Notes: generated by a model from the letters alone, not told the origin. A stretch of 64,000 nt of DNA from an uncultured Clostridia bacterium (GCA_947584375.1 CANPWL010000008.1:1-64000), one strand, 5' to 3'. Positions 47,816 to 56,931 are shown, counted from the first letter of the stretch. Translations and numbers: made by a program.

Positions 47816-47852
47816 AACACCTTATGAAAGATCCATTCTCTCATAAGGTGTT
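47816..47852. terminator. bidirectional terminator
   Basis: AACACCTTATGA (47816-47827) pairs with TCATAAGGTGTT (47841-47852), with T/A runs on both sides. It separates convergent genes. Confidence 0.88.
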
Positions 47853-47856
47853 ATTT

Positions 47857-48594
47857 TTATCTTTTTCGTCTTGCATTTCTCATTTCACGACGTTTTAAAA
47901 CTTCATTTTTAAATCTTATCTCTTTTTGACTTTCACGCTCGTTTTCAACCATAATACCAAGCCTTTTTATTCGGGCTTTGCCTGCAAATGATACAACAAT
48001 GATAATCAACGTAATAAAAATCAATACAATCTGAAATACCGACTGCCACAACTCGTAGTTTTTCTTTTCTTCCCTTAGTCTATTTATAATAGAATTGCTG
48101 AGAGTTTTCTGAGAATTATAAATATATTTTATGCAGGAAGTATATTCATTGCTTGATATAAATTCCCTTGCCTTTTTCTGATCAGCCTCCTGTATCATTT
48201 TGTTTAAAGCTTTCTGTTCAGCAGGATCAATATATTCTTTCCAAGCACTGTCAATCTGCTTTAGTATGGCTTTCTCATCCTCATTAATACCAATAGCAAG
48301 CAGCATATTTCTTGCAGTATTCATATCCCCTGTTGCGATGTTTTCATTCATATAATCGGAATAATAATCTACATTTGAAGAGTCAACATACAAATATAGA
48401 AAATTTGTTCTGTTTAAAAAGCTTTCACTATACTGATTTGTATACTTGATCATATCATCCAGTTTATCTCCTGCCGACATCGACGCTCTTCCGAAGAAAA
48501 GGTATGCAAGCAATATCACAAACATAACAAAGCATAAAAATATAATAACAGGTATCATACTAAAAGAAACCATCTTCTTGTTCAGTTTTGACAT
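47857..48594 (-). CDS. two-helix membrane protein with four-helix-bundle extracytoplasmic domain
   Basis: A 245-residue protein: a hydrophobic helix near residues 10-35, an extracytoplasmic helical domain (about 36-190) typical of four-helix-bundle sensor domains, a second helix (about 195-220) and a short, very basic cytoplasmic tail ending MRNARRKR. It lacks HAMP, kinase or methyl-accepting parts. ATG 48594 has AAGGA 9 bases upstream. It shares a divergent promoter region with the cohesin-like gene. Confidence 0.65.
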   Translation of the reverse strand: MSKLNKKMVSFSMIPVIIFLCFVMFVILLAYLFFGRASMSAGDKLDDMIKYTNQYSESFLNRTNFLYLYVDSSNVDYYSDYMNENIATGDMNTARNMLLAIGINEDEKAILKQIDSAWKEYIDPAEQKALNKMIQEADQKKAREFISSNEYTSCIKYIYNSQKTLSNSIINRLREEKKNYELWQSVFQIVLIFITLIIIVVSFAGKARIKRLGIMVENERESQKEIRFKNEVLKRREMRNARRKR

Positions 48595-48678
48595 AAACAC
48601 CGTTCCTTCCGCAAGACTAATTTTAAAAATATATTGAATCGTTGTAAATTTAATCACTTAATATATTATATTATTACA

Positions 48679-48707
48679 ATTATACTTTATTCGACTTCTT
48701 ATGTCAA
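48679..48707 (-). promoter_or_regulatory. sigma-A promoter of the four-helix membrane protein
   Basis: Minus strand TTGACA (48707-48702), 17-base spacer, TATAAT (48684-48679). Back to back with the cohesin-like gene promoter; the two -35 boxes are only 9 bases apart. Confidence 0.82.
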
Positions 48708-48716
48708 TTAATAATA

Positions 48717-48745
48717 TTGACAAACCGTTATATATTTAATATACT
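48717..48745 (+). promoter_or_regulatory. sigma-A promoter of the cohesin-like gene
   Basis: TTGACA (48717-48722), 17-base spacer, TATACT (48740-48745). Its close spacing to the opposite promoter suggests coordinated control. Confidence 0.82.
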
Positions 48746-48783
48746 TAGTCCAACAAAAGAAAACCTAATATCAGGAGATTTAT

Positions 48784-49494
48784 ATGAAAAAAATTATTTT
48801 AATCGCCGCTTGTTTATTTACCGGCATTTTAACCGCCTTTCCCTCGTTTGCAGATGAAGAAATAAGATTTACTCTTTCTGCTGAAAAGCCTGAAAACAAT
48901 TCGGCTGAAGTGATTTTAGTATGCGACCGAAATCCCGGTATTTCTGAAGCAGAGTTTAATATTCTTTACAATTCATCCATAATAGGACTTAGCGGTTATG
49001 ATTTTGCAATAGACGGCTTTTCAAGTGAAGAGTTTGCTAATGAAGGTCGAATAAATGTAAAGTACAGCAAAAAAGATAACGATTTAAGTGCCGGCGGAAA
49101 ATTATGCTCGCTGTTTTTTGACATAAAAAACTCTGATGAAAAACTTGCAGGTGTAACTATTGAATTTGTAACTCTTAAAGACAATGAAGGCAATGAGCTT
49201 AACCGACTTGTTGAATCCTGTGAAATTGAAATACCAGATGGAATTGAGGAAAACACCAAAAAAAATTCAGATTCAGACAGCAAGACATTTGATGATAGCA
49301 CAAACCTAAAAACTGATAATTCTAAATCAGAATCCAAAAACACCAACGGAAATAACGCAGAAAACGCTATTTCAAACTCTATTGAAAGTGACAATAACAC
49401 TGCTGAAACCGTATTACTGATAATCGGTGCTGTTATGATAGTCTTCGGAGCAAGCGTTTTATTTATAAATTTTAAATCAAGAAATAAAAAATAA
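48784..49494 (+). CDS. membrane-anchored cohesin-like protein
   Basis: A 236-residue secreted protein. The signal peptide ends near SFADEE. Residues about 26-150 look like a cohesin/CBM-related beta sandwich (PGISEAEFNILYNSSIIGLSGYDFA, INVKYSKKDNDLSAGGKLCSLFFDIK), then a Ser/Asn/Asp-rich linker, a transmembrane helix (ETVLLIIGAVMIVFGASVLFI) and a basic tail. Cohesins bind dockerin modules in cellulosomes; a membrane-anchored single cohesin could hold an enzyme at the cell. No dockerin is seen in this window. AGGAG precedes the ATG. Confidence 0.72.
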   Translation: MKKIILIAACLFTGILTAFPSFADEEIRFTLSAEKPENNSAEVILVCDRNPGISEAEFNILYNSSIIGLSGYDFAIDGFSSEEFANEGRINVKYSKKDNDLSAGGKLCSLFFDIKNSDEKLAGVTIEFVTLKDNEGNELNRLVESCEIEIPDGIEENTKKNSDSDSKTFDDSTNLKTDNSKSESKNTNGNNAENAISNSIESDNNTAETVLLIIGAVMIVFGASVLFINFKSRNKK

Positions 49495-49510
49495 GTTCTC
49501 ATTATAATTA

Positions 49511-49549
49511 AAAACCTCTCGTTGAAGATTATCTTCTATGAGAGGTTTT
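49511..49549. terminator. bidirectional terminator
   Basis: AAAACCTCTC (49511-49520) pairs with GAGAGGTTTT (49540-49549) over an inner stem of GTTGAAGAT/ATCTTCTAT. It separates the cohesin-like gene from leftward dapL. Confidence 0.9.
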
Positions 49550-49563
49550 ATTATTTTATTAAA

Positions 49564-50766
49564 CTAAAATTTCAGCTTTTTAATTCTTTCAACTGCTTCC
49601 TTTGTCTTTTCCCTGTCCCCAAAGGCTGTAAGCCTGAAATATCCTTCACCGTTCTTTCCAAAACCTGCACCGGGCGTTCCGACAACATTAGCTTCATTTA
49701 AAAGTTTGTCAAAGAACTCCCAGCTGTCCATATTATTAGGACATTTTAACCATATATAAGGCGAATTTTTACCGCCTGTGTAATAAATTCCAAGCTCGTC
49801 AAGAGCGTTTGCTATGATTCTTGCATTCTCCTGATAATAGCTTATATTTTCTTTTATCTGTTTTTGTCCTTCATGAGAGAAAACAGCGGCTGCTCCGCAC
49901 TGTACAGGATAAGAAACTCCGTTAAACTTAGTTGCCTGTCGCCTATACCATGTATCGTAAACCGAAATGTCCTCACCTGACTTATTCTTCATCTTCAAAT
50001 TTTTAGGAATAATAGTATACCCACATCTGGTTCCTGTGAATCCTGCCGTCTTTGAAAGCGAACAAAACTCTATTGCACACTCCTTTGCTCCCTCAACCTC
50101 GTATATACTGCAAGGAATATCCTCCTCTGTTATAAATGCTTCATATGCCGCGTCATATAAAATTATTGCGTTCTGACTCTTTGCATATTCAATCCACTCT
50201 TTTAACTGGGCCATTGTATAAGCTGAGCCGGTAGGATTGTTCGGCGAACACAGATAAATCAAATCAGCCTTTATATTCTTATCTGGCATTGCGGCAAAGC
50301 CGTTTTCTTCAGTTGAATCAGCGTATAAAATTTTTCTTCCGCTGATGATGTTTGTATCAACATACACAGGATATACAGGGTCTGTTACCAAAACTGTATT
50401 GTCCTTATCAAAAATATCAACAATATTTCCGCAGTCTGACTTTGCCCCATCTGATACAAAAACCTCGTTTGGTGCAATGTCTACATTGTTCTTTGTCTTA
50501 TAATAGTCTGAAATTGCCTTTCTTAGAAATTCATATCCGTCATAATCAGGATAGCCTTTGAAAGTATCCTTGTTTGCAAGCTCATCAACGCCCTTGTGCA
50601 TTGCATCAATAACAGCCGGAGCCAAAGGAAGTGTAACATCTCCTATTCCCAGCCTTATGACATCAGCTTTTGGATTCGCCTTTGTATAATCATTAACCCT
50701 CTTTGCAATTTCTGCAAACAAATAGTTTGCAACAAGATTGTTGAAATTATCATTCATTAATGCCAT
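49564..50766 (-). CDS. dapL: LL-diaminopimelate aminotransferase
   Basis: DapL turns tetrahydrodipicolinate directly into LL-DAP, bypassing the acylated intermediates. This 400-residue PLP enzyme shows RLGIGDVTLPL, YPDYDG, CSPNNPTGS, and the PLP lysine in FCSLSKTAGFTGTRCGY. ATG 50766 has GGAG about 9 bases upstream. It follows the CarB-DapF fusion by 27 bases, so DapL and the epimerase that uses its product are expressed together. asd-dapA-dapB are in the other operon. Confidence 0.96.
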   Translation of the reverse strand: MALMNDNFNNLVANYLFAEIAKRVNDYTKANPKADVIRLGIGDVTLPLAPAVIDAMHKGVDELANKDTFKGYPDYDGYEFLRKAISDYYKTKNNVDIAPNEVFVSDGAKSDCGNIVDIFDKDNTVLVTDPVYPVYVDTNIISGRKILYADSTEENGFAAMPDKNIKADLIYLCSPNNPTGSAYTMAQLKEWIEYAKSQNAIILYDAAYEAFITEEDIPCSIYEVEGAKECAIEFCSLSKTAGFTGTRCGYTIIPKNLKMKNKSGEDISVYDTWYRRQATKFNGVSYPVQCGAAAVFSHEGQKQIKENISYYQENARIIANALDELGIYYTGGKNSPYIWLKCPNNMDSWEFFDKLLNEANVVGTPGAGFGKNGEGYFRLTAFGDREKTKEAVERIKKLKF

Positions 50767-50793
50767 TTTATCTATCTCCATTTCCAGTAAATT

Positions 50794-53700
50794 TTATATT
50801 ATAACCGTTCCTGTGTATACTGTTACAGCCTCGCCTGTCATATAAACAGTTCCGTCATCCGTATATCTTATAACCAAATCTCCTCCGCGAAGCTTAACCG
50901 TAATATCAGTATTCTTTTCACAATATCCGTTTAGAACAGCAGCAACAGCAGCTGCACAAGCTCCTGTTCCGCAAGCCCAAGTTTCGCCGGATCCTCTCTC
51001 CCACACTCTCATTTTAAGAGTTTTATTATCTATAACCTGAATAAATTCAGCATTAACTCTTTCAGGGAAAATTTCATTTCTCTCAAACTTAGGTCCAATC
51101 TCCTCTATTGGAAATGTGTCCGCATTGTTTATAAATGTAACACAGTGTGGATTTCCCATAGAAACGCAGGTAATATTATAATCCTTTTCATCGATGGTTA
51201 CTGTTCTGTCAATAATACTGTCTCCGCTCAGAGCAACAGGAATTTTTTTCGGGTCAAGTTCTGCCTTTCCCATTGTGACCTTAGCTCCCACTACCTCTCC
51301 GTAGTGTCTTTTAAGTTCAACATGGATTATTCCGCTTAATGTTTCGATGTCCATCTCGTCCTTATCAACAAGACCATTATCTCTCATAAACTTGGCAACA
51401 CAGCGAATTCCGTTTCCGCACATCTTCCCTTCTGAGCCGTCCAGATTAAACATTCTCATCTTAGCATCTGCAACCTTAGAACGTCTTATTAATATAACCC
51501 CATCGCCGCCGATTCCAAAATGTCTGTCTGAAAGACGTATACTAAGTCCCTCCGGGTTGTCAATACGTTGATCAAAGCAATTGAAATAAATATAATCGTT
51601 GCCGCAGCCGTGCATCTTAGAAAATTCAAGCTTCTGTTTTTCTTTTCTCATATCGTTTATGTCAACAAGTTCGGTTGAAAGCTCAGAATATTTACTCTTT
51701 AAACTTGACGCAATAGCGTTTGCCGTATCAATAGAAGTAAGACAAGGAATATTTCTGTCAACAGTTTTTCTTCTTATCTTAACGCTGTCACGCTCAGGGT
51801 TTCTTCCTTTTGAGGATGTGGAAATAACATAGTGAATCTTTCCGCTTTCAATCAGCTTTAATGTGTTATTCTCACCTTCGTGGATTTTATCAACCACAAT
51901 AGCCTTTATACCGTTTTGTTCTAAGGTTTTAGCTGTTCCCCTTGTAGCGTAAATTTCAAAGCCTAAATCCTGAAAAGCCTTTGCCGTTTCTGCGATTTCC
52001 GGCTTGTCTGAATCTCTTACTGTTATAAACACTCCACCCTCTTTTTCAAGAGTGTAACCTGCGGCGATAAGACCTTTATAAAGAGATTCCTCTAGAGTAT
52101 TTGCAACAGCTAAAACTTCTCCCGTTGACTTCATCTCAGGACCTAAATGGTTGTCAACGTCAATAAGCTTTTCAAAGCTGAACACAGGAACCTTGACGGC
52201 AATATACGGAGAGTTAGGGTAAAGTCCTGTTCCATAGCCCATATCACTGAGCTTTTCACCCAGCATAGCCCTTGTTGCAAGCTCAACCATAGGCACTCCC
52301 GTAACCTTTGAAATGTACGGAATAGTTCTTGACGAACGCGGATTTACCTCGATTACATAAAGCTCATCGTGATAGATAAGATACTGAATATTCACTAGTC
52401 CCTTTGTTTTTAGAGAGACAGCCAGCTTCTTTGAACAATCAACTATTCTTTCCATAAGCTTATCTGAAACATTCCACGCAGGATATACCGCAATTGAGTC
52501 TCCTGAGTGAACTCCTGCCCTCTCGATATGCTCCATAATTCCCGGAATGAGTATCTCCTCGCCGTCGCATATAGCGTCAACCTCGATTTCAGGTCCCATT
52601 AAGTATTTATCGATAAGTATCGGGTTTTCAATCTCCTGTGCAAGAATGATAGCCATATACTCTTTTATATCGTCATCATTAAAAGCGATGATCATATTCT
52701 GTCCGCCAAGAACATAAGACGGTCTCATAAGAACAGGATAGTGTATTCTGTTAGCGACTTCTAAAGCTTCCTTTGTTGTCATAACTGTAAATCCCTGAGG
52801 ACGCTTTATCTTATGCTCTTCCAAAAGCTCATCAAAGCGTTCTCTGTCCTCAGCAGCATCAATGCTGTCAGGAGGCGTTCCAAGAATATTGACACCGTTA
52901 TTAGCCATATGCTTTGTCAGTTTAATAGCCGTCTGCCCGCCGAAAGCAACAACAACGCCGTATGGCTTTTCTATATTGATAATGTTCATTACGTCTTCGT
53001 CTGTAAGCGGCTCAAAGTAAAGCCTATCAGCCGTATCAAAGTCAGTTGAAACTGTTTCAGGATTGTTATTTACAATTACAACGTCAAAGCCCTGCCTTTT
53101 AAGCGCCCACACACATTGAACAGATGCATAGTCAAACTCAATTCCCTGTCCTATTCTAATAGGTCCGGAACCAAAAACTATAACAGTTTTTCTTTCTCCC
53201 TCCTTAGATGAATTGATAAACTGTTCTGCTTCATCGTCATCATCAAAGGTAGAATAAAAATACGGAGTCTGTGCGGCAAATTCAGCTGCACAGGTATCAA
53301 CCATCTTAAAGGATGCATACCTCTTTTGCTCAATAGTACAGCCGGATATTTCTTCAATCACCTTATCAAGATATCCAAGCTTTTTAGCCCTCAAATAAAG
53401 TTCGCTTGTTAAAACTCCTCTTCTGAGTTCTTTTTCAACATCAATCAGCTTAAGAAGCTTATACAAGAACCACTCGTCTATCTTTGTTATATCGTGAATC
53501 TCTTCAACTGTAACTCCACGTCTCATTGCCTCATAAACAACGAATAATCTCTCGTCATCACAACAATGGAGCTTCTCTTTGATTTTTTCATCACTCATTT
53601 CCATATGCTTTTCTGACAAGAGCGAGCTGTGACCTATTTCAGCTCCCCTTACTGCCTTCATAATAGCTTGCTCAAAGGTAGTTCCTATGGCCATTACTTC

Positions 53701-54846
53701 TCCCGTAGCTTTCATTTGCGTGCCAAGAGTTCTTTTAGCATACACAAATTTATCAAACGGCCACTTAGGAAGCTTAACTACTACATAATCAAGTGCAGGT
53801 TCAAAGCAAGCATATGTCTTTCCAGTTACAGCGTTTTTAATTTCCGATAAAGTATAACCGATAGCTATTTTAGCTGCAACCTTTGCTATTGGGTAACCAG
53901 TAGCTTTTGAAGCAAGAGCAGATGAACGAGATACTCTGGGATTTACCTCGATTACTGCATATTCAAAAGTATCAGGGTTCAAAGCAAACTGGCAGTTACA
54001 ACCGCCCTCTACCTTTAGAGCGTCAATGATTTTCAGTGCCGCCGAACGCAGCATCTGATACTCCTTATCAGCAAGAGTAACCGTCGGTGCAATAACTATT
54101 GAATCTCCGGTATGTACCCCAACAGGGTCAAAGTTCTCCATAGAACATACTGTTATAACATTTCCCTCTTTATCACGCATAACCTCAAACTCTATCTCTT
54201 TCCAGCCGGCAATACACTTCTCTACTAAAACCTGTGTTATCGGCGATAGATAAAGTCCGTTTCTTGCAATATCAATAAGCTCTTCTTCGTTATTTACTAT
54301 TCCTCCGCCTGTTCCGCCAAGCGTGAATGCAGGACGGATAATAAGCGGATAGCCAATACCATCTTCATTAGCAAATGAAACAGCGTCCTCTACTGTATTT
54401 ACCACCTTAGACGGAATGCACGGCTGACCGATAGATTCCATAGTATCCTTGAACATCTGTCTGTCCTCAGCCTTGTCAATTGTTTCAGGATTTGCACCTA
54501 AAAGCTTTACATTATACTCGTCAAGAAAGCCTTCTTTTGCAAGTTCCATTGACAAAGTAAGTCCCGTCTGTCCGCCCAGTGTTGAAAGAACGCTGTCGGG
54601 TCTTTCTTTCTTGATTACCCTCTTGACTGTTTCAAGTGTCAGCGGCTCAATATAAATCTTATCAGCCATTGCTTTATCTGTCATTATCGTTGCAGGGTTA
54701 GAGTTTATGAGAATGACCTCCAGTCCCTCCTCCTTTAAAGCACGGCACGCCTGTGTTCCTGCATAGTCAAACTCAGCCGCCTGACCGATAACTATTGGAC
54801 CGGAACCAATAACCAGAACTCTCTTTATATCTTTATTTAAAGGCAT
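50794..54846 (-). CDS. carB-dapF: carbamoyl-phosphate synthase large subunit fused to diaminopimelate epimerase (CarB-DapF)
   Basis: One 1350-residue frame containing two complete enzymes. Residues 1-1065 are CarB: first ATP-grasp half (GSGPIVIGQAAEFDYAGTQ, GGTGGGI), oligomerization region, second half from about 549 (GSGPIRIGQGIEFDYA), and the MGS-like allosteric domain from about 934. A short linker (ELVDINDMRKEKQ) leads to DapF (about 1072-1350). DapF starts FSKMHGCGNDYIYF, and both catalytic Cys are present: Cys1143 in KMCGNG and Cys1292 in WACGTGAC. No ribosome site precedes Met1066 or Met1078, so a separate DapF is not evident. CarB makes carbamoyl phosphate for pyrimidine and arginine; DapF converts LL-DAP to meso-DAP. 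carA lies upstream, dapL downstream. Confidence 0.93.
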   Translation of the reverse strand: MPLNKDIKRVLVIGSGPIVIGQAAEFDYAGTQACRALKEEGLEVILINSNPATIMTDKAMADKIYIEPLTLETVKRVIKKERPDSVLSTLGGQTGLTLSMELAKEGFLDEYNVKLLGANPETIDKAEDRQMFKDTMESIGQPCIPSKVVNTVEDAVSFANEDGIGYPLIIRPAFTLGGTGGGIVNNEEELIDIARNGLYLSPITQVLVEKCIAGWKEIEFEVMRDKEGNVITVCSMENFDPVGVHTGDSIVIAPTVTLADKEYQMLRSAALKIIDALKVEGGCNCQFALNPDTFEYAVIEVNPRVSRSSALASKATGYPIAKVAAKIAIGYTLSEIKNAVTGKTYACFEPALDYVVVKLPKWPFDKFVYAKRTLGTQMKATGEVMAIGTTFEQAIMKAVRGAEIGHSSLLSEKHMEMSDEKIKEKLHCCDDERLFVVYEAMRRGVTVEEIHDITKIDEWFLYKLLKLIDVEKELRRGVLTSELYLRAKKLGYLDKVIEEISGCTIEQKRYASFKMVDTCAAEFAAQTPYFYSTFDDDDEAEQFINSSKEGERKTVIVFGSGPIRIGQGIEFDYASVQCVWALKRQGFDVVIVNNNPETVSTDFDTADRLYFEPLTDEDVMNIINIEKPYGVVVAFGGQTAIKLTKHMANNGVNILGTPPDSIDAAEDRERFDELLEEHKIKRPQGFTVMTTKEALEVANRIHYPVLMRPSYVLGGQNMIIAFNDDDIKEYMAIILAQEIENPILIDKYLMGPEIEVDAICDGEEILIPGIMEHIERAGVHSGDSIAVYPAWNVSDKLMERIVDCSKKLAVSLKTKGLVNIQYLIYHDELYVIEVNPRSSRTIPYISKVTGVPMVELATRAMLGEKLSDMGYGTGLYPNSPYIAVKVPVFSFEKLIDVDNHLGPEMKSTGEVLAVANTLEESLYKGLIAAGYTLEKEGGVFITVRDSDKPEIAETAKAFQDLGFEIYATRGTAKTLEQNGIKAIVVDKIHEGENNTLKLIESGKIHYVISTSSKGRNPERDSVKIRRKTVDRNIPCLTSIDTANAIASSLKSKYSELSTELVDINDMRKEKQKLEFSKMHGCGNDYIYFNCFDQRIDNPEGLSIRLSDRHFGIGGDGVILIRRSKVADAKMRMFNLDGSEGKMCGNGIRCVAKFMRDNGLVDKDEMDIETLSGIIHVELKRHYGEVVGAKVTMGKAELDPKKIPVALSGDSIIDRTVTIDEKDYNITCVSMGNPHCVTFINNADTFPIEEIGPKFERNEIFPERVNAEFIQVIDNKTLKMRVWERGSGETWACGTGACAAAVAAVLNGYCEKNTDITVKLRGGDLVIRYTDDGTVYMTGEAVTVYTGTVII

Positions 54847-54950
54847 AGAAATTTTCCTTTCTGCAATTATAAGATTTTATTTTCGTATCAATTATATTTT
54901 ACTAAATCAGCATTACTAGATACAAGTATACCGTTTTATATTTAAACTTT

Positions 54951-56048
54951 CTAAAGACCGAGAGTCTGCGGCGGCTCGCCGCTTTCAATCATCTTCATAA
55001 ATCTGTCAAACAAAAAGCCTGTATCTAGCGGTCCTCCGCAAGCCTCAGGGTGAAACTGCACTGAGAAAGCAGGCATATTTTTATAGTCAACGCCCTCACA
55101 GGTTCCATCATTAGCATTTGTAAAACTTAGTATCGCATTATCACCAAGACTGTCGTTCACAACCGCATATCCGTGATTTTGACTGGTTATATAAACTCTT
55201 CCGGTTTTTTCATCCTTTGCAGGCTGATTAGCTCCTCTGTGACCGTATTTGAGTTTTTCTGTTCTTGCTCCCTGCGACAAAGCCAAAAGCTGATGTCCAA
55301 GACAAATTCCAAAGATAGGAATCTTCTTATCGCAGATTTTCTTGATTTCTTCAATTATGTCAACATTATCAGCAGGGTCACCCGGTCCGTTTGAAAGCAT
55401 AACGCCGTCCGGTTTCAGTTCAAATATCCTCTCAGCCTCGGTATAACTCGGCATAACCGTTACCTCACAGCCACGCTTTACAAGCTCACGGCAGATATTT
55501 GCCTTTGCTCCCAAATCAAGCAGACATATTCTGTACTTGATCTCTCCATCAGGTCTGTATGTAATTTCACTCTCACATGTAGTGTTCTTTACAGCGTCAA
55601 CAATTTTATAATTCTTAAGCTCGGTAAGCCCAAAATCAGTCGTGCCTTCCATAAAGATCTTACCATTCATTACTCCCGATTCACGAACTATTTTTGTCAG
55701 CGCCCTTGTATCAATTCCGTAAAGACCTATTATACCTTGTTGCTTTAAAAAAGTGTCAAGATCGCCCTCACAACGAAAGTTGCTGGGTTCTTGACACCAA
55801 TCTCTAACAATGTATCCCTTAACAAAAGGACGTGCGCTTTCAAAATCAGAAGGAATAACTCCATAGTTCCCGATAAGAGGAAAAGTCTGAACAACAATTT
55901 GTCCGTAGTAACTCGGATCAGTCAAAGTTTCCAAATAACCGGTCATAGCTGTTGTAAAAACAATTTCCCCAACAGTTTCACCGGTATGACCAAAGCTTTT
56001 ACCCTCGAAAACCGTTCCATTTTCTAACATTAGATACGCTTTTTGCAT
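54951..56048 (-). CDS. carA: carbamoyl-phosphate synthase small subunit
   Basis: CarA is the glutaminase that feeds ammonia to CarB. The 365 residues have the N-terminal CPSase domain and the class I amidotransferase domain: catalytic Cys in FGICLGHQLLA, then SQNHGYAV and the His-Glu pair in VQFHPEACGGP. The last nine codons (GEPPQTLGL) come from a GC-rich stretch matching a word of the nearby intergenic repeat. GGAGG lies before the ATG. It is followed by carB after 104 bases. Confidence 0.95.
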   Translation of the reverse strand: MQKAYLMLENGTVFEGKSFGHTGETVGEIVFTTAMTGYLETLTDPSYYGQIVVQTFPLIGNYGVIPSDFESARPFVKGYIVRDWCQEPSNFRCEGDLDTFLKQQGIIGLYGIDTRALTKIVRESGVMNGKIFMEGTTDFGLTELKNYKIVDAVKNTTCESEITYRPDGEIKYRICLLDLGAKANICRELVKRGCEVTVMPSYTEAERIFELKPDGVMLSNGPGDPADNVDIIEEIKKICDKKIPIFGICLGHQLLALSQGARTEKLKYGHRGANQPAKDEKTGRVYITSQNHGYAVVNDSLGDNAILSFTNANDGTCEGVDYKNMPAFSVQFHPEACGGPLDTGFLFDRFMKMIESGEPPQTLGL

Positions 56049-56179
56049 CTTAATCCTCCCATTCTGTATTGCGATTTGCGCTTAGGTTTTACTCATATCC
56101 GAATTTATGCACAAATCAAACGCAAAATTCTGCATTGTTTTTTAGAATTTACTGTTTTTAGTTATCTAATTAAGTATAC

Positions 56180-56207
56180 ACTATAAAGCTAATTTTGTCT
56201 ATGTCAA
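56180..56207 (-). promoter_or_regulatory. promoter of carA-carB/dapF-dapL
   Basis: Minus strand TTGACA (56207-56202), 16-base spacer, TATAGT (56185-56180). About 125 bases of leader follow and include a small AAATTCT/AGAATTT hairpin. I see no PyrR-box sequence. Confidence 0.65.
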
Positions 56208-56212
56208 AACTA

Positions 56213-56782
56213 TTAATTTTCATAAATTTTTATAATTTCTATTGCAACCTCAAGTTTTGTAATTCTTTTATCCATTGCCTGCTTTTCAAGATATTTATGA
56301 GCTCGGTTTTCGTCAAATCCCAAATACTGCATAAGCACAAACTTTGCTCTGTTTACAAGTTTCATCTCTTCTATTCTTTTATGAAGTTTCTGATTTTCAT
56401 TTCTAAGTCCTGAAAATCTGTTCCTTGACGCATTTATAAATCTTATCGCCTGTATAAATAAAGCCTTGTTTATAGGCTTCTGTATAGTCATTACTCCGAT
56501 AGGCTCAACAGATTGGCTTACGCTCTCATAATGCTCGCTTTTTACAATCATCAGACAACTTGAATTTGTTGATTCAACGCATATCTCAGCCAGCTCATTA
56601 CCGTATTCATCACCCAGCGGAGCGTTTATTACCGCTAAATCGAACTCTGCATTTGACAGTATTCTCTTAGCTTCCGAAGAACTTTTTGCTATGGTTATCC
56701 TGGGCATTGAATCTCCTTTAAACAAACCTGCAATCAAATCAGTTGCTTTATCTCCTGAAGATACTATAAGAACACTCTCCAA
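56213..56782 (-). CDS. ANTAR-domain response regulator
   Basis: A 189-residue RNA-binding antiterminator-type protein. The N-terminal part is receiver-like (VLIVSSGDKA, FDLAVINAPLGDEYG, MTIQKPINKA), and the acceptor position is in a degenerate NAPLGD context. The C-terminal ANTAR domain (about 130-185) shows LHKRIEEMKLVNRAKFVLMQYLGFDENRAHKYLEKQAMDKR. ANTAR proteins bind paired hexaloop RNA hairpins and stop terminators from forming. The start is TTG at 56782, with GGAGG 9 bases upstream. It is last in the glutamate synthase/glnA operon. Confidence 0.9.
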   Translation of the reverse strand: MESVLIVSSGDKATDLIAGLFKGDSMPRITIAKSSSEAKRILSNAEFDLAVINAPLGDEYGNELAEICVESTNSSCLMIVKSEHYESVSQSVEPIGVMTIQKPINKALFIQAIRFINASRNRFSGLRNENQKLHKRIEEMKLVNRAKFVLMQYLGFDENRAHKYLEKQAMDKRITKLEVAIEIIKIYEN

Positions 56783-56860
56783 ACTGTTTCGCCTCCTTCC
56801 CGCTTTAGAATTAATACTTATTTTACCCCTTGCATATGGATACTTGTCTCCAGATACCAG

Positions 56861-56926
56861 CCTGCCGTTTTACAAAGTAACACCTTATACAAACTTTCAA
56901 CGGGCAGAACGGATGCAACGTCACCG
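56861..56926. repeat. intergenic repeat between the ANTAR gene and glnA
   Basis: Contains CCTGCCGTTTTAC (56861-56873) and the 17-base word CGGATGCAACGTCACCG (56910-56926). The latter occurs exactly in both copies after tRNA-Leu (41005-41021, 41104-41120). It ends a few bases from the glnA stop. Confidence 0.65.
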
Positions 56927-56931
56927 CTGCT

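Noticed and set aside
48996-49502. 168-codon frame antisense to the cohesin-like gene
   Set aside because: A shadow of the Ser/Asn-rich coding region; the sense frame has a signal peptide, ribosome site and promoter.
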